From contig NZ_CP125378.1 in NCBI RefSeq assembly GCF_034008635.1, forward strand, positions 2,842,001 to 2,906,000: a stretch of DNA of 64,000 bases. The letters are read 5' to 3'. The notes beneath the pieces are model-generated. The model saw only the letters and a program-made list of their open reading frames with translations. It ran no database searches and had not been told where the DNA came from. The position numbers were made by a program, and so were the translations under genes. Shown piece after piece: positions 53,013-61,318 of the stretch (positions are counted from its first letter, which is position 1; the number at the start of each line of letters is the position of its first letter). The stretch is from Pseudomonas sp. P8_229. Its GTDB lineage: Bacteria; Pseudomonadota; Gammaproteobacteria; Pseudomonadales; Pseudomonadaceae.

Positions 53013-53888
53013 ATGCGCGCTCTACTCGTGTTGTTCGGCCTGCTGCTGTCGATGTCGTTGTCGGCGGCGGAAAAATTGCCGGTGGTCACCAGCTTCAGCA
53101 TCCTCGCCGACATGGTGCATCAGGTGGGTGGCGAACATATTCAGATCACCAACATGGTCGGCCCGGACGCTGATGCGCACACCTATGAGCCGACGCCGGA
53201 CGACGCCAAGGCATTGCTCAAAGCCAAACTGATCATCAAGAACGGTCTCGGTTTCGAACCATGGCTCGATCGACTGGTGACCAGCACCGGCACCCAAGCC
53301 CGGCTCATCAGTGCCAGCCACGGTGTGATTCCGCGCTCGCTCGATGAAGACGGCGATACCATTCCCGACCCTCACGCCTGGCATAACCTGGCCAACACCG
53401 AGCTGTACATCGCCAACATCACCAAGGCGCTGATCGCTGCCGATCCGGCGAACAAGGCCGATTACCAACGCAACAGCCAGACCTACCTGAAACAGATTTA
53501 CGCCCTGCTCGCCGAAGCCAAGGCCCAGCTCGGGTCACTACCGCCGGGCAATCGCAAAATCGTCACCAGCCACGATGCCTTCGGTTATCTCGGTCAGGCC
53601 TACGGCATCGACTTCATGGCGCCGCAAGGTCTGTCCACCGAGCGCGAACCGTCAGCCGCCGAAGTCGCCGCGCTGATCAAGCAGATCCGTCAGGCCAAGG
53701 TCAAAGCTGTGTTCATGGAAAACATCAAGGACGCGCGCCTGCTCAAGCAGATCGCCGAGGAAAGCGGCGCGCACATCGGCGGCACGTTGTACTCCGATGC
53801 CCTCGCCGCCAGTGGTCCGGCCAGTACCTTTGCCGGGCTGTTCGAATACAACCTCAACACCCTTTACGACGCGCTGAGCCAACCATGA
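53013..53888 (+). CDS. Zinc-type ABC transporter binding protein (ZnuA/TroA family)
   Basis: A 291-residue cluster A-I (TroA-like) protein with a signal peptide (about 1-19; LLVLFGLLLSMSLSAA). Likely metal ligands are His56 (GPDADAHTYEP), His in DPHAWHNL, His in TSHDAFGYL, and Asp in YSDALA. It lacks the His/Asp-rich loop found in most ZnuA proteins, so it may be lower-affinity or use another metal. ATG at 53013 is preferred because GAGGTG precedes it; another at 52998 overlaps the permease stop. It overlaps the gamma-carbonic-anhydrase gene by 4 nt. Confidence 0.91.
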   Translation: MRALLVLFGLLLSMSLSAAEKLPVVTSFSILADMVHQVGGEHIQITNMVGPDADAHTYEPTPDDAKALLKAKLIIKNGLGFEPWLDRLVTSTGTQARLISASHGVIPRSLDEDGDTIPDPHAWHNLANTELYIANITKALIAADPANKADYQRNSQTYLKQIYALLAEAKAQLGSLPPGNRKIVTSHDAFGYLGQAYGIDFMAPQGLSTEREPSAAEVAALIKQIRQAKVKAVFMENIKDARLLKQIAEESGAHIGGTLYSDALAASGPASTFAGLFEYNLNTLYDALSQP

Positions 53889-54445
53889 TCCGCAAGAATC
53901 CTTCAGGCGATCTGCCGCAGATTGCCGAGTCGGCCTACGTCGACAAAACCGCGATCATCTGCGGCAAGGTGGTCATCGGCGAAAACGTGTTCGTCGGGCC
54001 CTACGCCGTGATTCGTGCGGATGAGGTGGACGCCTCAGGCGCGATGGAGCCGATCACCATCGGCGCCAATTCGAACATCCAGGATGGCGTGGTGATCCAC
54101 TCCAAATCCGGCGCCGCCGTGACCATCGGCGAATTCACTTCGATCGCTCACCGTTCTATCGTGCATGGTCCATGCGTGGTCGGCGACCGGGTGTTCATCG
54201 GCTTCAACAGTGTGCTGTTCAATTGCGTGGTCGGTGACGGCTGCGTGGTGCGGCACAACTCGGTGGTCGATGGCCGCGATTTGCCCGACGCGTTCTACGT
54301 GCCCTCCACCACCCGCATCGGCCCCAACACCGACCTCTCGCAGTTCCCGCCGGTGAGTGTCAGCGCCTCGGAGTTTTCCGAAGACGTGGCGCGCACCAAC
54401 GTCGATCTGGTGCGCGGTTACAAAGCCCTGCAGAACGAGTTCTGA
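53885..54445 (+). CDS. Gamma-carbonic-anhydrase-like protein
   Basis: The 186-residue left-handed beta-helix protein shows hexapeptide repeats (VVIGENVFVGPYAVIRADEV, ITIGANSNIQDGVVIH). The three expected metal His appear in VVIHSKSG and SIAHRSIVHGP. It matches PA5540, a member of the zinc-limitation locus. Gamma-class enzymes can use iron or cobalt as well as zinc, which would suit a zinc-sparing role; this is inference. The start overlaps the binding-protein stop (ATGA). Confidence 0.9.
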   Translation: MIRKNPSGDLPQIAESAYVDKTAIICGKVVIGENVFVGPYAVIRADEVDASGAMEPITIGANSNIQDGVVIHSKSGAAVTIGEFTSIAHRSIVHGPCVVGDRVFIGFNSVLFNCVVGDGCVVRHNSVVDGRDLPDAFYVPSTTRIGPNTDLSQFPPVSVSASEFSEDVARTNVDLVRGYKALQNEF

Positions 54446-54448
54446 ACC

Positions 54449-55780
54449 ATGAGCAGCGTGCTGATTCGCAACGCCAGACTGGTCAACGAAGGACGCGAAT
54501 TCGACGGCGATCTGTTGGTCAGCCATGGCCGCATCGTCAAGATCGCGCGCAGCATCGACGGTGAAAATGCGCGGGTGGAAATCGACGCTCGTGGCCAGTG
54601 GCTGGTGCCGGGGATGATCGATGACCAGGTGCATTTTCGCGAACCGGGGGCGCCGGCCAAGGGCTGCATTCACACCGAGTCTCGAGCGGCAGTGGCGGGC
54701 GGCATCACCAGTTTCATGGACATGCCCAACACCCAGCCGGCCACCCTCACCCTCGAAGCGCTGGCCGATAAAAAGCGTCGGGCGGCGATCAGCTCCGTGG
54801 CCAATTACGGCTTCCACTTCGGCGTTAGCCAGGACAACCTCGACACCGTCGCCGCGCTCAATCCCTGCGAAGTCGCCGGGGTCAAAGTGTTCATGGGCGC
54901 CTCCACCGGCAACATGCTGGTGGATGACCCGAAGATCCTCGAGCGCCTGTTCGCCGAAGTGCCGACGATTCTGTTGGCCCATTGCGAACACACGCCCAGC
55001 ATCGAGGCCAACGCAGCCCGCCTGCACGGGCGCCAGGGCGAACACTTGCCGGCGAATATCCATGCGCTGATCCGCGATGCCGAGGCTTGCTATCGCTCCT
55101 CTTCACTGGCGGTGGAACTGGCGAAACGGCACGGCACCCGCCTGCATGTCCTGCACCTGACCACCGCTCGCGAGTTGGCGTTGTTCGAGGACAAACCGCT
55201 CGCACAGAAACACATCACGGCTGAGGTTTGTCTGCATCACCTGCTGTTCGATGACCGCGACTATCCAGCCCTCGGCAACCTGATCAAATGCAACCCGGCA
55301 ATCAAGACCCAGGCCGACCGTGACGCTTTGCGCGCGGCGTTACTGAGCCATCGACTGGATGTGATCGGCAGCGATCACGCACCGCATACCTGGGCGCAAA
55401 AGCAGCGCCCTTATGCCGAGGCGCCCAGCGGTTTGCCGCTGGTGCAGCAGGCGTTGCCGGCGCTGCTGGAACTGGTGGCCGACGGCGTGCTGCCGATCAC
55501 CACATTGGTGGCGAAGACCAGTCACCGGGTGGCGGATCTGTTTGCGATTCCGGATCGGGGTTATTTGCGTGAGGGCTATTGGGCGGATCTGGTGCTGATT
55601 GAGCCAGCGGCTCTGGAAGTGTCCCGGCAACCGATTCTGTCGCAGTGCGGCTGGACGCCATTTGCCAACAGGACTTTTCGGCATCGGGTGAGTACAACAC
55701 TGGTGTCGGGGCAGATTGCGTGGGATGGCGGACGGGTGAATGAGGGGTGTCAGGGCTTGCCGTTGCGGTTTATGCGCTGA
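54449..55780 (+). CDS. pyrC: Dihydroorotase (PyrC2/PyrQ-type)
   Basis: A 443-residue class I dihydroorotase of pyrimidine synthesis. Zinc-site residues are in DDQVHFREPG (about 58-67), LLAHCEH, LHVLHLT and GSDHAPH; the lysine in VAGVKVFMGAST (about 150) is the probable carboxylated ligand. It is the last gene of the folE2-to-pyrC group, 3 nt after the carbonic-anhydrase gene, and matches PA5541. In that setting it is a duplicate enzyme expressed when zinc is short. Confidence 0.94.
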   Translation: MSSVLIRNARLVNEGREFDGDLLVSHGRIVKIARSIDGENARVEIDARGQWLVPGMIDDQVHFREPGAPAKGCIHTESRAAVAGGITSFMDMPNTQPATLTLEALADKKRRAAISSVANYGFHFGVSQDNLDTVAALNPCEVAGVKVFMGASTGNMLVDDPKILERLFAEVPTILLAHCEHTPSIEANAARLHGRQGEHLPANIHALIRDAEACYRSSSLAVELAKRHGTRLHVLHLTTARELALFEDKPLAQKHITAEVCLHHLLFDDRDYPALGNLIKCNPAIKTQADRDALRAALLSHRLDVIGSDHAPHTWAQKQRPYAEAPSGLPLVQQALPALLELVADGVLPITTLVAKTSHRVADLFAIPDRGYLREGYWADLVLIEPAALEVSRQPILSQCGWTPFANRTFRHRVSTTLVSGQIAWDGGRVNEGCQGLPLRFMR

Positions 55781-55792
55781 TCATCAAAACGC

Positions 55793-55860
55793 TTTCGCGA
55801 GCAAGCTCGCTCCCACAAGTTGGAATGCATTTCCCTGTGGGAGCGAGCCTGCTCGCGAAG
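55793..55860. repeat. REP pair (close spacing)
   Basis: TTCGCGAGCAAGCTCGCTCC and GGGAGCGAGCCTGCTCGCGA are inverted with only about 22 bp between them. It lies between the convergent pyrC and DUF3617 genes. Confidence 0.88.
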
Positions 55861-55863
55861 CAT

Positions 55864-56382
55864 TTAAGCTCTTGGCTTAACAGCGCCGCAATCCTGACCC
55901 AACCACACCGCGCGGGTTTCCAGACTGCCCTTCTGGTTGATCCCGATGGCATTGAACGTGCCGTTGGCCACGGTGGTGAATTCACGATCACTGAGGAACG
56001 TGGCAACGCCAGTGCCCTGCGCTTTCGGGCAACTGAAACGGAATTTCCACTGGTTACCGGTGCGCTCGGTGATCTGCTGTTTGCAGCCTGATTGTGGATC
56101 GGCCAGCGGTATATCGTTGGTCGCAACCTGCTGCGGCGTCAGGCAGGCACGAATGCCCTTGCCGCCGATGTTGATCCCGTTCTTTTCCAGCGCCGCGCGC
56201 TGTTGTGGAGTCATCTGGCCTTGAAGCTGGCCGAGGATCGATTGCACATCCATTGGCTGGTCATCGACCTTGACGTTGCTTGAGGTCATCTCCCACAGCC
56301 CCGGCTGCAGCATTTGCGCCTGTGCAATCACCGGCATTGCCAAACCCAGGCCCAGCGCCAAACCCAGCAGACGAACGTTCAT
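55864..56382 (-). CDS. DUF3617 family exported protein
   Basis: A 172-residue protein with a signal peptide (about 1-22; LALGLGLAMPVIAQAQ) and the DUF3617 pattern: LQPGLWEMTSSNVKVDDQPM near the mature N-terminus, then ACLTPQQV, SGCKQQITERTGNQWKFRFSC. The conserved cysteines suggest a disulfide-bonded periplasmic protein. Function unknown. The start is clear; divergent from cls by 131 bp. Confidence 0.88.
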   Translation of the reverse strand: MNVRLLGLALGLGLAMPVIAQAQMLQPGLWEMTSSNVKVDDQPMDVQSILGQLQGQMTPQQRAALEKNGINIGGKGIRACLTPQQVATNDIPLADPQSGCKQQITERTGNQWKFRFSCPKAQGTGVATFLSDREFTTVANGTFNAIGINQKGSLETRAVWLGQDCGAVKPRA

Positions 56383-56513
56383 CGAAAAACTCCTGATCAG
56401 TAGTGGCCGTTAGACGTCGGCCGATGGCTTCGGTTCATGGGCCAATTAAATAGCGACAATCGCGCCGGAACATGGTCTGTTACGCATTGAATCTTCAGGA
56501 GCAAGGCTGCCCC

Positions 56514-57953
56514 ATGGATTATTTTGGACCGCACATTTTCGGTTATCTGATCGCCCTCATACATAGCCTCGGCTTGATCGCCGCCATTCACGCGGTGCTG
56601 ACCGTACGCACCGCGCAAGGCTCGATCGCCTGGGCATTGTCGCTTATTTTCATTCCCTACCTGACCCTCATCCCTTATCTGGTTTTCGGCCGCAGTACCT
56701 TCGACGGTTACATCAAGGCGCGGCGCCAGGCCAACGAACAGATGCGCCAGGCGATTTCCGAGTTGAACTGGCGACCGTGGGTGGAAGAAGCCCTCACCGC
56801 CCGCGCCTCGAATGCCTACGCCTCGCTCCGCGCCATGCCCAAACTGGGGCGCATGCCGTGTCTGGCGAACAACGAAGTGCAGCTGCTGGTGAATGGCCAC
56901 GCGACGTTTTCGGCGATTTTCCAGGCCATCGATCAGGCGCGCGAAGCTGTGCTGATCCAGTTCTTCATCATCCATGACGACCGCCTCGGGCAAAGCCTGC
57001 GCGACCTGTTGCTGAAGAAGGCCGCAGAAGGCGTAGCGATTCATTTGCTCTACGACCGGATCGGCAGCCACGCCCTGCCCCACAGCTACGTGCAAGCGTT
57101 GCGCGACGGCGGTGTCGAGGTCGAAGCCTTCGCCACGCGCAGCGGCTGGCTCAATCGCTTTCAGGTGAATTTCCGCAACCACCGCAAAATCGTCGTGGTC
57201 GACGGCGTGCTCGGCTTTGTCGGCGGGCATAACGTCGGCGATGAATACCTGGGCGAGAAGCCGCCACTGGCGCCATGGCGCGATACCCACGTTCAAGTCC
57301 GCGGCCCGGTGGTGGCCTGCATGCAGGAGTCGTTCGCCGAGGACTGGTTCTGGGCCGCACGCACGCTACCGCCGCTGATCCTGCCGGATGTCTACCCGGA
57401 GGATGGCGTGCTCTGCCAACTGCTGGCGAGCGGTCCGGCTGATGCCTACGAAACCTGCTCGCTGTTCTTCGTCGAAGCGATCCATGCGGCGACGGAACGG
57501 GTGTGGATCACCAGCCCGTATTTCATTCCCGATGAGGCGGTATTCGCCGCATTGCGCCTGGCAGTGCTGCGCGGTGTCGATGTGCGCCTGCTGCTGCCCT
57601 CGCGTCCCGATCACCGCATTGTTTACGCAGCGTCCAGTCTTTATGCGTTCGAAGCGGTGCGTGCCGGCGTGCGGGTATTCCGCTATGAACCCGGGTTCCT
57701 GCATCAGAAAGTAGTGTTGATCGACAGCGAAATCAGCGCCATCGGCAGCGCCAATCTGGATAACCGCTCGTTCCGGCTGAATTTCGAAGTGATGCTGCTG
57801 ACGGTCGACAGCGAGTTCGCCGCCAACGTGGAACAGATGCTCAACGACGACTTCGAACAGGCTTACGAAGTCGCTAAAGAGGAAAGCCGGGAGGTCCACC
57901 GCCTGCAACAGCTCGGCATGCGGATCGCCCGGCTTATTTCACCGATTCTTTAG
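56514..57953 (+). CDS. cls: Cardiolipin synthase (ClsA type)
   Basis: The 479-residue enzyme has two N-terminal membrane helices (about 8-30 and 35-60) and two phospholipase-D HKD motifs: [10 protein letters not shown] (about 222-231) and [11 protein letters not shown] (about 398-408). It condenses two phosphatidylglycerols to cardiolipin in the inner membrane. ATG at 56514 is chosen from AGGAG 12 nt upstream and the family start MD-F-GPH; an ATG at 56472 is too far. It is convergent with cfa, another membrane-lipid enzyme. Confidence 0.95.
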   Translation: MDYFGPHIFGYLIALIHSLGLIAAIHAVLTVRTAQGSIAWALSLIFIPYLTLIPYLVFGRSTFDGYIKARRQANEQMRQAISELNWRPWVEEALTARASNAYASLRAMPKLGRMPCLANNEVQLLVNGHATFSAIFQAIDQAREAVLIQFFIIHDDRLGQSLRDLLLKKAAEGVAIHLLYDRIGSHALPHSYVQALRDGGVEVEAFATRSGWLNRFQVNFRNHRKIVVVDGVLGFVGGHNVGDEYLGEKPPLAPWRDTHVQVRGPVVACMQESFAEDWFWAARTLPPLILPDVYPEDGVLCQLLASGPADAYETCSLFFVEAIHAATERVWITSPYFIPDEAVFAALRLAVLRGVDVRLLLPSRPDHRIVYAASSLYAFEAVRAGVRVFRYEPGFLHQKVVLIDSEISAIGSANLDNRSFRLNFEVMLLTVDSEFAANVEQMLNDDFEQAYEVAKEESREVHRLQQLGMRIARLISPIL

Positions 57954-57959
57954 AACGGA

Positions 57960-57986
57960 CATCCCCCTCTGCCACAGAGGGGGATG
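57960..57986. terminator. Hairpin between convergent cls and cfa
   Basis: An 11-bp perfect stem (CATCCCCCTCT / AGAGGGGGATG, 5-nt loop) serves both strands. Neither side has a good T-tract, so it may be only partly terminating. Confidence 0.6.
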
Positions 57987-57995
57987 GTTCAGGTC

Positions 57996-59183
57996 TCAAG
58001 GATGGTAGATGTCGTCGCGGGTCCAGGGCAGTTCATGGCTGCCGTCCGGATGTGCTTTCACCGCCAGAATCTGGTGCAGATTGATCCAGCCACGGGCGAA
58101 CGCGTAGGCACACCCGGCCAGATACAGCCGCCAGATGCGCAGCGCCTGATCCGGTACCAGTTTCCCGGCGGCTTCGAGGTTGTCCTCCAGACGCTCGCTC
58201 CAGTGGTCCAGCGTGCGCGCGTAATGCAGGCGCAGGCTTTCGACATCGACAATCTCCAACCCGGCTTCGCTGATCTCGGCCGAGATCATCGACAGATGCG
58301 GCAGCTCGCCGTTGGGGAATACGTACTTCTCGATGAAGTCGCCAGCACCGCGTCCCACCGGACGGCCATCAGTGTGTTTGGCGGTGATGCCATGGTTCAT
58401 CACCAGGCCTCCCTCCTTCACCGCACCGAACAGGACTTGGCAGTATTCGGCGAGGTTGGCATGGCCGACGTGTTCGAACATGCCGACGCTGACCACCTTG
58501 TCGAAGCGACCGTCCTGCGGCAGATCACGGTAGTCGAGCAGTTGCAGTTCGATCTGGTCTTCCAGGCCTTCAGCCTTGACCCGCTCCCGGGCCAACTCCA
58601 ATTGCTCCTTGCTCAGGGTGATACCGAACACCTTGGCGCCGAATTCCCGCGCGGCATAACGCGCCAGGCCACCCCAGCCGCAACCGACATCCAGCAGATA
58701 GTCACCGGGCTGCAGGCGCAGTTTGCGGCACAGATGGCGGAATTTGGCTTGTTGCGCCTGCTCCAGGGTTTCACTGCCGGTTTCGAAATACGCGCAGGAA
58801 TACGCCATGTCACTGTCCAGCCACAGCTGGTAGAACGCGTTGGACAGGTCGTAATGATAGGAAATGGCTTTGGCGTCGGTTTCCTTGTCGTGCAACGCAC
58901 GCACTGGCTGGGCGTCGTCGTCTTCATCGAGCAAGGCACTGCTCAATTCGTCGCAGACCCGGATGACCTCGCTGATCGAGCCCTCCAGTTCGAGCTTGCC
59001 TTCGACAAACGCCGCCCCCAGCGCGTCGAGACTCGGATGCGTAAACTGGGTGACCATCGTCGGGTCCTTGACCACGATGGTGACGCTGGGCGCCGGCCCC
59101 AGATTGAACTCATGGCCGTCCCAGAGCCGCAGGCGAAGCGGGAGCTGCAGTTTCTGTAAGGCCGGTGGAAGTTGCGCGAACAT
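57996..59183 (-). CDS. cfa: Cyclopropane-fatty-acyl-phospholipid synthase
   Basis: The 395-residue SAM-dependent enzyme adds a methylene to double bonds in membrane phospholipids. The SAM site is LLDVGCGWGGLARYA (about 163-177). YHYDLSNAFYQLWLDSDMAYSCAYF is the conserved substrate-side motif, and SVGMFEHVGHANL follows. Length and order match CfaB (PA5546). It lies 85 bp downstream of bufC on the same strand, so read-through from the bufferin operon is possible. Such genes are often sigma-S dependent; no firm promoter was identified here. Confidence 0.95.
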   Translation of the reverse strand: MFAQLPPALQKLQLPLRLRLWDGHEFNLGPAPSVTIVVKDPTMVTQFTHPSLDALGAAFVEGKLELEGSISEVIRVCDELSSALLDEDDDAQPVRALHDKETDAKAISYHYDLSNAFYQLWLDSDMAYSCAYFETGSETLEQAQQAKFRHLCRKLRLQPGDYLLDVGCGWGGLARYAAREFGAKVFGITLSKEQLELARERVKAEGLEDQIELQLLDYRDLPQDGRFDKVVSVGMFEHVGHANLAEYCQVLFGAVKEGGLVMNHGITAKHTDGRPVGRGAGDFIEKYVFPNGELPHLSMISAEISEAGLEIVDVESLRLHYARTLDHWSERLEDNLEAAGKLVPDQALRIWRLYLAGCAYAFARGWINLHQILAVKAHPDGSHELPWTRDDIYHP

Positions 59184-59267
59184 GGAAAATCCCCCTTGTT
59201 TCAGACGTCAGATCTGAGGGTAGACCATCCTTGAAAAATAGCAGGCTATCGATTTGATTAGCCGAGC

Positions 59268-60056
59268 CTATCGTTCCAGGCGCTCCAGCAGGCCGTCATG
59301 CACCCACTGCTTTAACCAGCTAACGGCCTGAAGTGGTGCGCCCTCACCATAGATGACTGCTAACTCGGCGCACAGTTCGGCGAAATTCCAGCCCTGATTG
59401 ATCATGCCATTCAGGGCATCGGCCTCGGCCGGATCCAGACTGCGGTAATTGCACAGCAGATCATTGCGCCAGATCAGGCACAACTGCGGGGTCTGAAGTG
59501 CCTCGCTGTCCGGGAAATCCGTTGCTTGCTTGACCGAACGCCACAGGGCCAGACTGTTGAATCGATGCTCCAGCCATTGCACCGAGGGTGTCGGTTTGAC
59601 CTGAAGTGCGGGCCATTCCTGCGCGGACAACGCCGCCATCGCCTCAATCGTCAACGGCGAACCAGACGGCGCGTCGAACGCCAGAGTGAATGCCCATTCC
59701 AGCGCCGCCAGTTCACTCAACGGCGCGCTCTGCTGCGGCATCAGATACTCGCGGATAAACTCTGTAAAACCACGACCGAGCCAACGCAGGCTGTAGTTCG
59801 TAGACGGGTATCGGCGGATGTACGCACTCGCGAGCCCATCGAACTCCTCATCCCCCAACCAGTGATGGATAGCCGGGAAGTCGTTGCGTAGCACCTCCAG
59901 CAACCGCGCCTTGTAGGCGTTGTGATAGATCGCCAGCCCCGTGCCCACATCCAGCGTCGGGCCACCGATCAGGCTGGCACTCAAGGTCGGGGGTGCGGTC
60001 TTCGCCTCCTCCAGCAGAAACGCCTCAAATGCCAGTTGCCATTCGTTCAGGCGCAT
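59268..60056 (-). CDS. bufC: BufC/HvfC-like DUF2063 protein, partner of the MNIO enzyme
   Basis: A 262-residue protein with the DUF2063 N-terminal domain (about 5-100; WQLAFEAFLLEEA, YHNAYKARLLEVLRNDFPAIHH). DUF2063 proteins accompany DUF692 enzymes and are thought to bind the precursor peptide. Its start overlaps the end of bufB by 10 nt. The pair and the upstream cysteine-rich precursor identify a bufferin-type RiPP cluster. Confidence 0.9.
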   Translation of the reverse strand: MRLNEWQLAFEAFLLEEAKTAPPTLSASLIGGPTLDVGTGLAIYHNAYKARLLEVLRNDFPAIHHWLGDEEFDGLASAYIRRYPSTNYSLRWLGRGFTEFIREYLMPQQSAPLSELAALEWAFTLAFDAPSGSPLTIEAMAALSAQEWPALQVKPTPSVQWLEHRFNSLALWRSVKQATDFPDSEALQTPQLCLIWRNDLLCNYRSLDPAEADALNGMINQGWNFAELCAELAVIYGEGAPLQAVSWLKQWVHDGLLERLER

Positions 60057-60892
60057 TGCTGTCTCCCGGCCAAAACCAGGTCACCCAGTTCGCGGGCCTT
60101 ATGCAGTTCGTCGAGCAGCTCTGCGAACGGCGGGAAGTGATCATCACGCTCCAGCAGCGTCGCCACCGGGCCGAAATGCTCCAGCGTGCGTTGATACAAC
60201 GCCCAGACAGGATCGCTGACCGGATGATCGTGGGTGTCGATTACGTAGTCACCATAATCGCTATGCCCGGCCAGATGCAGCTGGCGCACCTTGTCCTTGG
60301 GCAGGCTCTGAATGAACGTCCACGGATCGAAGCCATGATTGCGCGAGCTGACGTAGACGTTGTTGACGTCCAGCAGCAACTCGCAGCCGCTGACATGACT
60401 CAGGGCCTGCAGAAACTCCCACTCGATGAAGTCATCGGTGGCTGCGCGCACGTAACTGGAAACGTTCTCCAGCACCAACGGCCGCTGCAACACGTCCTGC
60501 ACCTGCACTACTCGCCCGGCGATGTAGGCAAGGCTTTCCTCGGTGTACGGCAGTGGCAGCAGGTCATGCAACTGATGGGCGTTGCCACGGCTCCAGCACA
60601 GGTGATCGGAGATCCACGCCGGTTTGACCCGGTCGGCCAGTTGCTTGAGCTGTTTGAGATAGTCCGGATCGAGGGCATGCGGCCCACCGATGGACAGGGA
60701 CACGCCATGCATCACCACGGGGTAGCGCTCGGCGATGGCGTCGAGGAAGTACAAGGCTTTGCCGCCTTGCACCATGAAGTTTTCGGAGACCACTTCGAAC
60801 CAGTCCACGGCCGGCGACTGTTCGAGGATCTGTTGGTAATAGGCGCTGCGCAAACCCAGGCCATAACCCAGGAAAGGAACGGAAGCTGACAT
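60047..60892 (-). CDS. bufB: BufB-like DUF692 multinuclear iron oxygenase (MNIO)
   Basis: A 281-residue TIM-barrel protein of the DUF692 family. Conserved metal-binding segments are visible: WFEVVSENF, MHGVSLSIGG, WISDHLCW, LVLENVSSYV, LLLDVNNVYVSSRNHG, HLAGHSDYG, and DTHDHPV. Family members convert cysteines of a precursor peptide to thiooxazole or oxazolone-thioamide groups. AAAGGAG lies 9 nt before the ATG at 60892; the frame is open upstream, but without a ribosome site. The precursor gene lies 64 bp upstream. Confidence 0.93.
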   Translation of the reverse strand: MSASVPFLGYGLGLRSAYYQQILEQSPAVDWFEVVSENFMVQGGKALYFLDAIAERYPVVMHGVSLSIGGPHALDPDYLKQLKQLADRVKPAWISDHLCWSRGNAHQLHDLLPLPYTEESLAYIAGRVVQVQDVLQRPLVLENVSSYVRAATDDFIEWEFLQALSHVSGCELLLDVNNVYVSSRNHGFDPWTFIQSLPKDKVRQLHLAGHSDYGDYVIDTHDHPVSDPVWALYQRTLEHFGPVATLLERDDHFPPFAELLDELHKARELGDLVLAGRQQCA

Positions 60893-60914
60893 GCCAGGAC
60901 TCCTTTGCAAAGTG

Positions 60915-60940
60915 GCCGCAGCGGCATCACCCGCTGCGGC
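60915..60940 (-). terminator. Hairpin between bufA and bufB
   Basis: GCCGCAGCG / CGCTGCGGC forms a 9-bp stem with an 8-nt loop 17 nt after the bufA stop. Without a T-tract it looks like an mRNA-stabilising or partially terminating element that would favour expression of the small precursor. Confidence 0.5.
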
Positions 60941-60956
60941 AGCACTCACAGGTGGC

Positions 60957-61208
60957 TTACTCGCCGACCTTGCCACCGGCTTTTTCGCAAGCCGACTGAG
61001 TCATCGCCTTGAAGCCCTGGCCTTTGCACGAACCCATGCCTTTGCACGCATGGTCCTTGGTCTTGCAGTCGTTCTGGCCTTTGCAGGCATTCACGCCGTA
61101 GCAGTGAACCTGGGCATCGGCAGCCATCGCGTTGGTAGCGACACCGGCAAACATCGTGGCAGCGGCCAAAGCGAGAGCGGCACCAGCAGCAGCGGTCTTG
61201 ATGGTCAT
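60957..61208 (-). CDS. bufA: Bufferin-type RiPP precursor (BufA2-like), cysteine-rich
   Basis: An 83-residue peptide. A signal peptide (about 1-29, ending AMA) is followed by a 54-residue mature part with six cysteines at 36, 42, 48, 55, 61 and 74, in an [25 protein letters not shown] pattern. Such exported peptides bind copper or zinc after MNIO modification of cysteines. It is the first gene of the bufABC group and is the metallophore of the system. The six-Cys CKG pattern is closer to BufA2 than to the four-Cys DUF2282 (BufA1) type; this is from memory of the families. Confidence 0.88.
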   Translation of the reverse strand: MTIKTAAAGAALALAAATMFAGVATNAMAADAQVHCYGVNACKGQNDCKTKDHACKGMGSCKGQGFKAMTQSACEKAGGKVGE

Positions 61209-61270
61209 TTTTTATATCCTCGGTAAGCGTCAGGGGTGTCGGCTGGAAGGTTGTTCAGTCCCGACATAGC

Positions 61271-61300
61271 ACTAGAGAGGGCTGCCCCGACGGCGTTACA
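61271..61300 (-). promoter_or_regulatory. Candidate ECF-sigma promoter of bufABC
   Basis: On the minus strand TGTAACG (61300-61294) and a TCTCTAG-like -10 about 15 bp later lie 60-90 bp before bufA. The TGTAAC start is typical of ECF-sigma -35 elements. No ECF gene is inside the window. Confidence 0.3.
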
Positions 61301-61318
61301 GAGGTGCAAAAAATAATT

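Noticed and set aside
57960..57986. Strong bidirectional terminator between cls and cfa
   Set aside because: The stem is perfect but there is no T-tract on either strand, so it is listed only as a hairpin of uncertain strength.
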